A stretch of DNA of 64,000 bases, from NCBI GenBank assembly GCA_026413225.1, contig CM048553.1, forward strand, positions 130,762,190-130,826,189, written 5' to 3'. Under the pieces are notes generated by a model that was not told where the DNA came from, did not search any database, and saw nothing but the letters and a program-made list of their open reading frames with translations. The translations under genes were made by a program, and so were the position numbers. Shown here piece by piece: positions 1 to 12,776 of the stretch. Each line of letters opens with the position of its first letter. Position 1 is the first letter of the stretch. Source of the stretch: Otis tarda. Its lineage: Eukaryota; Chordata; Aves; Otidiformes; Otididae.

Positions 1-550
1 AGACAAAAAGAAAATGTAACTCAAAAGACAGAAAAACATGGAAATGGTGTTAAATCTTGCAATCTGAAAAGCAGAAAAGAACTGAAGTTCCAGGAAAAAA
101 AACATAGAAATGGGAGAAAATCACACATCTAGACCACAGCCCAATAGTTCAATGTCTAATTTTCACTGTTCATCCAGCTTTTACTGGATGTAATCATTAC
201 AGCTGTTGGAAAAATAGAGGACCACATGGAACAGTATAGCTGAGTTCTGTTCTTTGTTTAATTAGTGAAAACGTTTTATCAAAGTTTTCTGGAAATAAAA
301 TTTCTTACTAGCTCTGAAATAGATAACTCACAGAAATTTTGGAAACTGCAAAATTCTGTGAACCCTGTGAATGAATTACTTTTCCTTGAGAAAATTCAGA
401 GATGACATCTGTACAATGGAAAAAAGGATTTTTGGAAGGTAACAATGTCTTCAGCAGTTTCAATGAGTTGGTCTAGAAAAAAAATGTGAATGACTGGTAG
501 ATTTCTTCTCATCCTCAGTGCTTCTCAAAGCAGGTTTTTTTAAACCTTTT

Positions 551-612
551 TGTCTGAATGATTATCTTTCCAGAAGATAATGATTGTCTGAATGATAACC
601 TTTCCAGAATAG
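551..612. repeat. Imperfect 34-bp tandem duplication
   Basis: The phrase 'tgtctgaatgatta' at 551 returns as 'tgtctgaatgataa' at 585. Both copies continue into a 'ctttccagaa' block, giving a period of 34 bp with a few mismatches. The second copy is shorter. This looks like a small local duplication in unique sequence. Confidence 0.7.
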
Positions 613-1462
613 CCCACATTCCATCTTTTGCACAGTTGCCTGGTTTTTCCTTTTACAGATCAAAATTAAGTTAAATTTTTAGGTTTGTAAAAATTTCTTT
701 ACATCATTCTGTTTGTTGACTTGCTTACCTCTTGAGTGTAAATATGTGGGGTTTTTTTTGTCATTTCCCAGACAACTTTCTGACATATTAAGAAGCAGAA
801 GTTGTTCACAGAACCTACTTTGAAGAAGAATATCCTGAAAGAACTGTAAAAAAATAAGTAAGATATCTGTTCCAGTAACCCTTCTTTCTGTGTTGACACA
901 TGGCTAAAGAAGGAAACAAACAATCCAGCATATCCTAGCAGCATGTCTTTTTCCAAGTTCATTCTCACTTCTGGAGAGGCTGAGCAGTTGATTTTGGGGA
1001 AGAGAGCAATACAAGTTAATTAAATAATTTTTCTGATCCTTTGTTAATTAAAATTATGTATGTGGGCAAAGGTAAGAGTGTGTTAAATTGTTACTGATGT
1101 AACCATAAGCCATAAGCTTTAAAACAACCATGCAAAGGGAAAAGTTCAGAATGCTACACTTTCTTTTATTAGTAATGAAAGAGAGAAGAAATTGAAAGAT
1201 CTTCTTTTCTCTGGTACACATTGAAAAAAGATCTACGCTATCATATGCTAATATGACTAATATTCTAGAAGTGCCTGGAAAAGGATAGGGTTAAGCATGT
1301 GGTCACTTTTTCATATTTCTTGAGTCTTGCAGTTTGTAGGTTACTAAAACAGTTATAACAGGTACAGAAAACAGTGGCAGCTGCCACGTGATAATTTTGA
1401 TTGCTCTTCTAAGGTTCTGAACATCCTGTTAGCTTTCAGAAAAAGAGTAATCTATCTGAAAG

Positions 1463-1492
1463 AAACAAACAAACAAACAAAAACAAAAAAAA
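1463..1492. repeat. (AAAC)n microsatellite
   Basis: About four AAAC units are followed by a degenerate A-rich tail. It is a simple-sequence repeat with no gene nearby. Confidence 0.85.
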
Positions 1493-4162
1493 CCAACTCA
1501 GATACAGCTGTAAGTATTTTTTTTAACTGTGTAACTGTAATCAAGTGGTATAAAAGTTACCACAGAAGTTAAGCTTCTAAGTTAAACAATCAAAAGATAC
1601 AAAATTAGGAAACTAAATTGTTTTATAACCTTGACTCTGTTATATAGTATTTCAAAACAGCCTTATACATTTATTTGCTTTGCTTCAGTGAGAAATTTGA
1701 CCTTGAGAAATTATGTTCTTTAGCCCATCTCTTTTAAGGCCTATTATAATGCAACCTGGTGTGTAAGTGTTCCTTCAAGGCGCCAGAATAAACAGACCTG
1801 CCTCCTCCCACATAGACCTTCAAGATAGTCCTGTTAGCATCCTTACGATGCAGGTTTTATCTTTAAATGTTCATTAAATGAATGCCTGTTCCTGGGAAAC
1901 TCAAACTCTACTGACCGCTTTAAGCCTTTGTTCAGATTATAATAACTAAATTCATTCATTCGGGAAAAATAGCATGTGACATACAAGAATAATTGCAATT
2001 AACCAACACAGCTTTAATTTGGATTATCTAAGACTGAAATACTGAATGAATGATCGATTCCTGGTGGGGAAATTATCTTCAAATAAGTGTGAAGTATAGT
2101 TGAATAATGAATAAGTCAAGGAAATTGCACTTAACTAATGAACATTAAATGAACAGAAAAATATTTTCAGTATGTGAGACACTAAATAATTCATTTGGGA
2201 AAATGGGTGCTTGAGGACATCTAAATATTTCTAAACACAAATACTATCCTGCCTGGGCTTTGTTAGAAGAACTCCTCTCTAAAGCTATAACTTATCTAAT
2301 CCTATCTTTAAAATATTTTCAGTACATTTATACTCTATTCTATCTAATAAAGTTTATCGTATTTATTTAGTCTGACCATATTCAAATTTCTGAATGAATT
2401 GTGGAGAGGAAATTTGTCAAGTGGAAAATTTTAATTTTGGCAATTTGAAACTAAAATACTCTTTTCCTCTTAGAAGATTTGGTACAATAGACACAAGATA
2501 TGTGGTATAGCAAGTTAGTATTTTTCAGACAGTCTATAGCAGAAAAGACATTCTATATAGTAATAATAATATATCCTTCTGCATATATTGAGTTCCTTAC
2601 ATTTCTGTCTCTATAAATGCTCTTCCATCAAGATAACAACAAAAAAAGTGAACCTCAGGTTCTCTCAGAAGTTCATGTGTTTCCCACATTCAAAACCAGG
2701 CTACTTTGGCTTTAGGTCACTCCTCTGGCCAGCAGTTGTTTATTTTACTTATGAGTTCATAACACTAAGAATTCATCATGGAAGATAAATTTCTCTCATG
2801 TCATAGCCACATGTTTGTGAACCTACTTAGTACTGACTCCTGCTAACTATGCACTGCTTATTTACACTTATAAACTGCTATAAGTATTCTTAGCAGTCTT
2901 TTGATTTATGAAAAACAATTAGACTGAGTAGCCTGAATCCACTACCCAGAAGTTTTGCTTAAAAGTAAAATTCAACTTTCCTCAAGCAAAGAAACGCATC
3001 ACAATGGGGGCAGTTCTACTGTATGAATCAAGACAAGGACAGTCATTGTGGGCATAGACAGACATATTTTCTTTGAAGCATGGAGATCGGCCCTCTGGGA
3101 CTATGCTTTATGATGGAGAAAGACAGAGATGGCGAATGAGTGGGACAGATGATCAGTCACTGCCCCCATGGAAGTGTAGTTACTAATGTATATATCTACC
3201 TGGCATCCAAGCACTACTTGAGGTCTGTATTTCAGGTCATATGTCCAGAGCAGGATGAAGACCACACCATGAAACATTCACATCTTGTGACGTAGTCTGC
3301 AGAAGAAAAGAAATCTATAAAGAGTTTTCATGAGACAGACTACTGTTGTATGTGTCTGGATGCAGGCAGATTGCTTAGACTTACTTAGCTAAAAAGCAGC
3401 AAAAAAAGCAAAAAACCAGCAAGTTTGGAATTAAATAACATGAGAGAAACTACATGAGAAATACTTTTGAAATTAAAGGTTCAAATACATTAAGAGTGTG
3501 CAAACACTTGCAAAGGCAATTTGCTTGAAATTGACTCTTGACTGCTGCCAGGCCTTTGCTTCTGAAGTCCTTGTCCTGCCTTCTTGTAGTATTCAAGGAA
3601 GGGCAGCACTTTCAGGAAAAACAAAATGCTTGTTGTTCCTTGATTACAGGTATCCTCTCACTTTCAGAGCTGAATTATTTTAAATGCAATGAAAGCAGGT
3701 AAAAATAAGATTATAACAGTCCTTGAAAACAGTGCTTATGATAACACACATGCTGTATAGTGCACTTCTTCAGTGCTGAATCATCTTTTATCAGCATCCA
3801 TTTAAAAAAAAAACAAAGGTAGTGCCAGTTACTTGACACAGATGTCACTGGGGTCTTTAGTTTAGTAGGGTACGAATATACCCTAAAATTAAAACACAGT
3901 GCTCTATTTATTTCTGCTGTTCGTGAAGCTGTCAACAAACTCGCAACAACATGGTCTCTCTAGTAATGTTCCAATGTCAGCTGCTCCTGTGGCCAACTTT
4001 AACCTACTGTGAATGGGTTTCATTTAGTTTCCCCATCCTCAGTATACAGTAGGCTGACTATCCAGGAACCATATTTTATTTTCAGCTTCAGTTTCTTTTC
4101 CACTGAAAATAAGAAACAAAAATGCATTCATCTCTCTGGGTTCCAATGTTAGCATGCTTTAA

Positions 4163-4245
4163 AATAATATAATATTTTGCATTTATATAATATCGACCAG
4201 AGGGCTTTGCAGAATCTACCTCTTTACATCTCCCTGAAGAACAGC
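4163..4245 (-). mobile_element. MIR-type SINE 3' fragment (ancient)
   Basis: Read on the minus strand, the segment runs from a 'gctttgcag'-like block (cf. 'gctttgaga') through 'tatataaatgcaaa' to an AT-rich tail. This is the order I remember for the 3' end of amniote MIR1-like elements: a 'gcgctttgagatcc' block, then 'ggatgaaaggcgctat', then 'ataaatgcaaa', then a TATT-rich tail. The tRNA-related head is missing. Divergence is high, so only part of the consensus can be followed by eye. An unrelated AT-rich coincidence is the main alternative. Confidence 0.4.
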
Positions 4246-7200
4246 CAGTAAGTTGAAAACCAAGAACTGTTTAACTGGGCGCAGTAATCCTATACAATAG
4301 TTCCACTCATTGCATCCCACACTAATCGCGAGAGTCTAGTCTTAAAACAAATGAGTCGTATAGAAAAATACCGTATCCTCTCAGGGGTGCTAAATCTACA
4401 GGGCTATGAATAAAGGGCAAGGTGCTGTGGTAACACCACATACAACGTACTTCAGCCTTGTACCTCAGAGTCCTTCCCTGTGAACCTCATTCCTGTTGGC
4501 TTCCTCCTTTCACTGCGCATCATATAGGCATTTCTTGCCTTTCGTTTTCTGAGACTGGTTCTTTCAATTTTACACAGCCAGTTCTCTATAGCCTGTTTTA
4601 CACGGGACTGGTTCCTGTTCCTAACTCTCCCTTTGGGCAAGTAAGGATTAATATTTACATATAGTATTGCCTTCCTTATAGGTTTAAGAGAGGTACATTC
4701 TCATAGCAGGTCTGACTCTTGCCTCAGACTATGAAAAATAAATACAGAATTTAGAACAATAGGTTGAGGGAGATGAGGTATGAAACAGAGTCTAAACTTT
4801 CACTATAAATTGCTATAAATCAAGTGGCAGCTATAAATAGCAGGCTCTGATGTGTAAAGGTACATCATACACGGAAAATAAGATCACATGTCTAGTATAC
4901 ATGTGTGCAACTTCCATGTTTTGTTGTGGTTTTGTGTCAGTTCTATCATGACTTCTGTATCTTTTCAACACAAACAACTGTGAACCTCAGACTGTGCCCA
5001 AGCTTTGCACCACATCCTAAACAGCAGAAGGCCTACTTAGTGTCGATGGGAGGGGTTTTACAAATCAAAGAAACAGTAAGTACTCCATGGTCTCTGGTTT
5101 CTACAGAAAGATACCTGGTGGATAGGCTTATGGTATCAGCAGTCACAGGATCTGTGAGAGCTGGCATGAGGAGGAGTGCATGGGATATGCTAGGATATGA
5201 GGGTCTGAGACCTGGGGTGACTGAGGAAAACCCTTCACTGTACACAGTCGTCTGTAAACTTGCTAGGGCAGAGGAAGATTTCTAAGGATGACTTCTGCTA
5301 GCACTAACTCCTTATCTGTGCATCTCATCATCACCAATCTTACCCTTCTTTGTCCCAACAGGCAGAAGAGGGAAAGGAGAGACAGAGGAACAGACACCAT
5401 GGCTGCCAGGCCAAATACTGTCACAATCTTCCATGACTGTAAGGTGTAGCGTCGGAAATTCCTGCTGGGTGCATGATGTGTTGAGTAGGATGTAAGAATA
5501 AGGACGGGCTGCCAGATGGTTGCTGTGTTGCAAGCCCTGCACATGTTGCAGAGGCAAGGCATGGTTTAGGAAGAGGATCTGTTCCAGACACTGAAACAGC
5601 GCTCCTGACAGGGATAGTGAAATATGGCCGTGGCAACAAATCTAGTGTCAGGGAAGTACAAGAAACTCCTGAGTCTTCTTAGTGATTAACGCTTGTGTCT
5701 GAAATATAAGACACTTCGATATTGATCCTTAATGACCATTTTCCCCTAGCTATGACAAAAAAGCACTCTCAGTTGCAGAAACACAAGTGCAGGCCATATC
5801 TATGCAATACCGTAGAAATCCACGGCTTCTTTACTGATTCAAAGAACACAACAGTGCCCACAATCACTTCTGCCATTTCCTGCAGCCCCTCCTACACTCC
5901 AAGCGTATCCAAGGGTGTCATGTTTCCTTGTGCCTCAGACTCACATTGCCTCTTGGCTGAGAAACCTTGGCCTCTGTATTTTTACTCAGTTTCATCCTTG
6001 CATAAGAAACCCTATTGCATTGTACCTTGGCATTAACAGTCACAGATCTGAATGATCTCTGATCCCACTGTCCGTTGAGAAATCTATTGAACGAAGGACT
6101 AAATTCAGGCAATCGGCAGGCATACTTGGTAAAAGACTGAGCGATAGAAAACCACGTGACTGATTTAGACAAGCTCTATCTGAAATAACACTTTTATTGC
6201 CAGGAGGAGAGTGATGATGAAGATAAGTGTCTCTGAATCTCATGAACATTTAGTTAAGCTAAATTTTTCCCTACACACTATGGTACACTAACATCAGTAT
6301 ACTGACTGACTTTGTTAACTTTTAAACAACTGGCTTCAGGCTTTTTTTACCTATCAAAGAGTAGTACAATAGGCATTTGTGGACCTACATTTACCAAGCT
6401 AAATGCCCATTGCTGTGTATTATCATTTCTATTGTTTATATTTTGATCATTAATATGGTGGCTAAGGATGACAGCAGGATCCTGTAAATAAAAACAATCC
6501 TTATCTCTCATTGATATGAGATACATGGGAATGATAGTTTGAGTTTCAATAGAATAAACAAAGTCTATCGAAAGGACACAATTTAAAATCGCTTTCATTG
6601 CACTAAAAAGTCCTGTCTACAGATTTTGCTCAAAAAAATTCCATGTGCTTTACATGGAAATAAGAATTCTCTGCAGCAGTTTGGAGCTACAAACATCTTT
6701 TGATTCCTTCTGTTTAGTAACATCATCTATCGATACTGTCTTTTATGAGAGGGAGAGGGGAGAAAAATACAGTATATCTGGGTGCAATCTAAAAATTAAG
6801 GTGAGAAAAAGTTCTAGCAAAATCTCTGGTGGCAATTGATAAATAAAAATAACGGTAAAACATTTAAAAAAAAAATTGTCATCAAAACTTGTAGACCTAA
6901 CTTTCAGAATGAAATTTATGTAGTAAAAGTGCTGGAAATTTGATTTTCCAAACTTTGATTACAGAAAGAAATCAAAGTTTATTCTACAATACACTTCACT
7001 GGGAAAAAATGACGCAACATCTGTCCCTTCCAGACCTTTTTGATAGATTAAGTAAAAATGACATACCTTGGTGACAACTTGTGTTTACCAAGCCAGCTTG
7101 CAGCTATGCTTCGGAAAGACCATGGCTAGTAAGAAGAATGGTACATCAAGTATTCTGGGAAGACAACATAAGGAATAGGTCTGATTCCTGAATACTTTTC

Positions 7201-10200
7201 ATTTTGCTTTGTTCCAAGTGACTCATAGAAAAAATTTGTATGTAGAAATATTCTGCATTTGACAGCTGAATTTTCTCTCTCATTTTTCTTCAAATTCTTC
7301 AAATTTTCAACAAAACATGGTGTCCTACATCTCTGCTAGGTAATTTTCATCTTAATTCCTAATGCTAACTTAATTTGTTACACCAGGGCATATTAAATCA
7401 GTTTTGATTGCCTTTTTTGTTTGTTCATTTTGAATGATTTTAGAAAAGTGGCCTAGTAAGAACAAATGGTAGTTCTTTGGTGTATCTTTAGTTTAATCTG
7501 ATTCATTCTTCTTCATTTTTTATTGATCTACTTCTACTTATTTTATGAAAAAAAAAATCATAGGAAAAGGCAATAAAGCTTGGTGCTGTGTTTATTTATC
7601 TATATTTTAACTTAAAAAAAAAACTTTTAGAAAATATCTCAGTTAGGAAAACTTAGCTCATTATGGAAAACTCCATCATTTGTAGGAAGAAATTTTTTGG
7701 AAATACATCTAGTGACTTCAGATTCGATTCTTTACACAATGCCTAATAGCTGTTGCTGGAGATAAAGTGAGAAAAAAAAAAAGAAAAAATTCTTTCTAAT
7801 GCTCACCAATATTCAGTGTGACTTCAGGAGATAAAAATATTTTCTTTTCTACCTAAGGAAAATTTTAATACCTTAAAGATTAATGCTAAAGCTCTGTTAA
7901 ATTCTCTTCTGTGTTTCCTATTGGCATATCTGAGATTAAATTTTCATGGTTAGAGGGATAATGAAATTTGCAATAGGAACATTGGGTTGGACATGTAATA
8001 TGGGGACAGCAAAAACTTATGCAGAGTTCTGGAGTGTAGAGAAATTGAAATACCAAAGAAACTTTAAAGTAGATTTTTTGTTTGTTTGTTTTACATTTTA
8101 TATCTTTTTAGGATACATGTAAAAGGTTGGCTAACCTTAAATCCTAAATATTTTAACTGCATTTATAAATGTAATCCTCACAAAATATTCCCTACCCTGA
8201 CATTCTGGTCATTGGTTAAAATTCCAAACCATTGCTTGGAAGAAGAAATGAGACTCCAGAGTCTTACATCTCAAATGAAGGCCCCACTCACTATGCAATT
8301 CACTCCTCTCTAGCTTAAATACCTTCCTGTGGCAGCATAATTTTGACCAGAGGAGTGGAGCATGAGCCCAGCCTTGAAGAGCCTACAGATGGATAGTGAC
8401 AAGAATGCTTCACTGGGTGTTGGTGATGTGACTGGATTTTTCCTTACAACAGCTAAATATTGTTATTTCACACACATCCTGAACTAGATCTTATGTGGAG
8501 GAACTCAACAACATTTTTTCTTCTACTTATGTTTTAAATAAAGTGAGTGGAAGCACTTCACTAGGCAAGGAATCCAGCCTTATTCCTGAATTTGATTGTG
8601 TCCAGAGGGCACACAAACCATTCAGGGTAGTCAGGCTGAGCAAAGTCTAATTTTTGGGTTCCAGCTAGGCTTAGCCCTCTGAGCAAAGTGGAGAACTGCA
8701 CCACCCTCTTCAGAGTGGGTGTTTCTAAACGTTCACAGCTGTAGGTACTCAGGAAATTTTATCATTAAGAAAAACATTCCTGCAGGTTCAAGTAGTGCTG
8801 AAAAGAGTTTTTCTGATCAGAGTTTGGATTTAGACACCTTGCTTCACCTAAACTCCACATTAGAGACCTTTGTTTAGACCAAGTCCTTACCCACTAGCAC
8901 CAAGTCTCACAGAGTGTGGCTGAGCAGGGACATGAGTGCTGCCCTTGGGCTGGCATGCTCAGCCAGTACTCAAATGACATCTACACAGTAAATAAAAGCT
9001 GCAGTGGGATAAAAGGATAAGGTGTATAAATGTCTGTGATTTGAATTTAAGATCTCAGGGCAAATTTGCAAGGATTTAGCTGTGAAAATAGGTGTCTCAT
9101 GTAAAATTATCCCAGTGAGGAGCATAGACCTGTGCCTTAAATGGGACTGCCAGAATTTTAACATGTCCACATACAAAATATATACTAGATGGCTTGTCTT
9201 CCTAAGCCAATGAGTACCTGAATAATTCAGTCATTTATTTTAAGGCCTGCATGTTTTGAAAAAGTAATTTCTGTACATAAGGAAAGGGTAAGGAGACTAA
9301 TGGAAGCTACAGAATGAAAATTATGTAGCAATTTCATCTCTATCCATTTGCAGAGTTGCATAGGGTTAATTTTTCTTATTAGGGTTGGCAGTGACTATAG
9401 ATTAGTAGGTTAACTTACCAATGTTGGTGTAACTTCAGTTGTTTACAGCATTTAACATTGAATGATGGCATATTTTGCCTTTTTCTGTAAAATATTTTCA
9501 ACAATAAATAATTTCTGAGTTGTTCTGATCCAGAAACTGGGAAACACTCCAAGCAAAGAGATTAGATATATCTGGTTTGAATGAGTCTCTTAGGATTATT
9601 CAAAAATACTCACATAAGAGTGAAAACATCAGAACACCATGTTATATCAATATTCTGTTTAGGCTTCTGTTGCAAAATACAAACTGAAAATAGTGCCATG
9701 GATCTTTTATATTGACGTTTCATTCTATCTCTTTTAAAGGTAAAGCCACCCTATAATTCTGCTAAAACATTCTGCTTTCTTTGATGGCATGTCATCATTA
9801 TCCTATAGGAAAGCCTTCCATTGTCAGATGCCAGTATAATATTAATTTGTGCTGTGTATCACTGTGATAGTTGTGCCCGTAGCCTGAAAGTTGAAGAAAT
9901 GAGAAAAAAAAAACCAGTATAAAGTAAAAAAAGACTTACGAATGACTCAGTTCATAATGATAGGGAACTCAGTGCAAAAGGATTTGTTCTCTATAAGACT
10001 CCTTTGGCAATCTTAATTATGTTCGCACCAATAAATTGAAAGTTCTCTGAAAAGGTGTATGTCGTGGCACTGCATAATCACCATGACTTTGATTTTTCAA
10101 TATTATGTTGCTCTACCTAGATCTTACCTACCTGTGCAACAGCAGGCTACTCAAATGAACCTAACTCTTCAATAAAAGTCAACAATACCAGAAATGTCAA

Positions 10201-10440
10201 AAGAGAAATTTGAAAAATAAAAATTACAAAAACATATACAAGAAATTACAAGTCAGCTTTTCTTTATTTTCCAAATTCTACTTTCTGCTTCATCTTACCG
10301 CTGTATTTTTCAATACTGTAGCAATAATTATTGCTTCTGAATCTTGTAGTAGGAAGAAGAGAGAAGGAAGAGATAGTGGAAGAAAATCATGAGTCCTGGA
10401 ACTTGGAGAAAGATGTGGAAAGAACTTAAGGCAAATTACA
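4246..10440. other. Unique AT-rich non-coding stretch
   Basis: No supported gene or transposon was seen. Between about 4900 and 6250 the sequence is less AT-rich and both strands carry several overlapping frames of 60-126 codons. None shows a recognisable domain, a convincing splice-site pair or a frame that dominates its overlapping neighbours, so I do not call a gene. The remainder has frequent A and T runs typical of avian intergenic or intronic DNA. Confidence 0.55.
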
Positions 10441-10490
10441 CCCCTTTCCATCCTTCCCCTTCCCTTCCCTCCTCTTCCCTCCCCTTCCCT
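10441..10490. repeat. Polypyrimidine (CCTT/CCCTT)n tract
   Basis: About 50 bases consist almost only of C and T on the plus strand, with repeated 'ccttccc' units such as 'ccccttcccttccctcc'. It is a degenerate simple repeat. Long homopurine/homopyrimidine tracts of this kind can adopt triplex structure; that is general knowledge, not something shown here. Confidence 0.85.
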
Positions 10491-12628
10491 GGAAATTTTT
10501 TGTCCTTCTCTTCTGCTACTTAATGCCTTTTTCCCTCCAAAATTTATTTTTTTTTCCTACTCTAAGAGCTTCATGTAGAAGGACAAAGACATTTCAACAA
10601 AGGGAAGGATTTCATCCTCTAAGAGATCATTCTTCTGTGACACGTATATTTTTCCATCAACATTTAGCATTTTCCTTAGCGTCTACCTGCCAGGTGGTCT
10701 TTGTTTCCTAACTTATTTAATCATGTATGACAGTTTATTGGATGAATGCTTTTTCCTTTCCAGTGAGGTGCTCTGACTTCATATTTCAATCTTCATATCT
10801 CTTGTAATCTCTCTCCAGTGATTGATTAAAACAGATTTATATTTATGGCCTACATAAATGATAACTTATTATAACATTCTAAAGTATCTCAAGTATGCAA
10901 AACCAAGGGTGAAATTCTGGCCTCTCAACAGCAAAACTGTTATCATTTCTGAGGGAATGAGATTTAACCCCACAGATGAAGAGAAATTATTTATGACAGC
11001 ACAGGGGAATCTAAGTATGAATAATTTGATGTAATTAAGATAGAATAAATTCCTATCAGTGAGAGATATTATGTTAGGGATCAGTATATTAAGGAAAGCA
11101 ATGGAAGATCTATAGATCTAGATAGTAATGCAGTGAGAAACTTACTTAAGAGGTTGCTTAATAGATTCAAACTCTTGCCAGTTCATATAGTTCAAAAGAA
11201 CTTCTATTGCTGCCTGCTTATCTCATTTCAGTTAATTTTCCTAGTCAAATAAAACTCATAGTCTGTCTGATGCATTTTTGTATGTATCTGTTTGGAATTA
11301 AGTGATCAGATTGAATCCTATTTGAGAGAAGGTTAAGGGTTTAGAAGCTCAAGACTTACTATAGATATTGTGGAGAGAAGCAGCTAGATAGAAGAAGACA
11401 GGTACAATTAATAGCCTTGATGGAAACCTAATAAGACATCAGAGAATCAATATAACAGAGAAATTCTGGCAGACAAGTTTCATTCATTCCGTTGTTCACA
11501 GACCTTTTTAAAAATTTCCTTTGCATTGTTAAAAGCCTTAAGGACTGACATAATTAAAAAAAAAAAAGCAATTCAAGAATACAAATTCAGGGTCATGCAT
11601 TTCATCTTGGTAACAAGAATTTAAGCTGTAATCTGAGGTCTTCTCCATTAGAAACAATATAAGGGAAGAAAGACCTAGATGCATCAGCTGATATGGCTAT
11701 GAGAGATCAAAGCAGTGTAGAAGGGAAATGTAACTCTAGGATATATCATTTAACTCATTTTTAGTAGAGAAGCTTCTACCATTCTCTTATCATAAAATGT
11801 CAAACAGCTATCAACTTTTCTGGAGTCTGTGAAGGTCAGATCTTATTCAGGCCTGTCAGAACTGAACAGCTCTTACGAACTGTCAAAACCTACATCCAGT
11901 CTGGCATTGTTTCCCAATGCTAGTCCTATACTAGCTATTCAGAGCAAATGAAAACTAAATCTGTATTTTGCCATCACATTTTTAATGATTTCATATCATA
12001 TTGGATGTCCTTTCTTTGTAGTCTGAGACACTTTTGTGCAGTAGACTCAGCAATGAAAAGAAGTAATTTCCTGTTCCAGATTAAATGCATTAATCTACTG
12101 AAAACACTTCTGAAGAATGGGTTCTGCTTATACATATTTCACAAAGGCTTTTGACCTTCAGAAATTTTGATACATTATGTACTGCCCAATATGTATTAAT
12201 GTAGGGATATCAGAGGACTGTGGGGGTAGAAATCAATGAAATCAATGCAAATGTAGAAAAATCTTCTAGAAACAGGATGTTTTCTTATTAACAGCAAACA
12301 ATGTGACTTGGAACAGCTCAGGAAGACAGCTAATGCATTGATTCTCTGTGACGTAAATGTGTCCTATCATGGACAGAGGCCACCAGCTGAAGTCATCTCC
12401 ACTTCTCATTTTTTTTTCCCTGATTTTTCAAGAAGTGGAGTTCAGACTTATCTTTTCCATATATTTACAGCCACTGATATGACACAGCCATGAAAAAATA
12501 AATCTTCTTGGATTATGTTAGGTATCACCAGAAAAGATAGATGTACCACTGAAATTTCTTCAGTAGGTTTTGGATCCGTCTCCTTGTTCTTGACATGATC
12601 TGCACTATTCTCAGGCATAATAAATTCA
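10491..12628. other. Unique AT-rich non-coding stretch
   Basis: No gene, repeat family or RNA gene is recognisable. Frames of about 60-70 codons occur but lack motifs and plausible splice context. Confidence 0.55.
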
Positions 12629-12776
12629 TCTTTAGCTGTAAAAACATATCATCTTTACAGTTTTCCTCTTATAATTCCTTGTTCTGTTAACTGTTTCCTG
12701 TTTCTTTAGCTGTAAAAACATATCATCTTTACAGTTTTCCTCTTATAATTCCTTGTTCTGTTAACTGTTTCCTGTT
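12629..12776. repeat. Perfect 74-bp tandem duplication (two copies)
   Basis: Copy 1 is 12629-12702 and copy 2 is 12703-12776. Reading base by base I find no difference between them. Each starts 'tctttagctgtaaaaacata' and ends 'ctgtttcctgtt'. Each copy also contains an internal short inverted repeat, 'ctgtaaa' with 'tttacag'. Perfect identity in otherwise unremarkable AT-rich DNA suggests a recent duplication, or an assembly artefact. Confidence 0.95.

Larger units (their letters stand above)
1..4162. other. Unique AT-rich non-coding stretch
   Basis: No gene, RNA gene or recognisable transposon is visible. Open frames here are short (60-90 codons) and lack family motifs or codon structure. 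Small features are an (AAAC)-type microsatellite at 1463-1492 and an imperfect 34-bp tandem duplication at about 551-612. A quiet stretch at about 1880-2110, rich in AATTA and ATTCAT words, looks like a candidate conserved non-coding element but cannot be tested here. Confidence 0.6.

Noticed and set aside
4452-4640. Very basic 62-codon minus frame (Arg/Lys-rich)
   Set aside because: Overlaps a plus frame of similar length and has no conserved motif. Composition alone does not support a small basic protein.
4905-5285. 126-codon plus frame with overlapping minus frames
   Set aside because: Frames on both strands overlap without one dominating. No recognisable motif; the raised GC of the segment explains the lower stop frequency.
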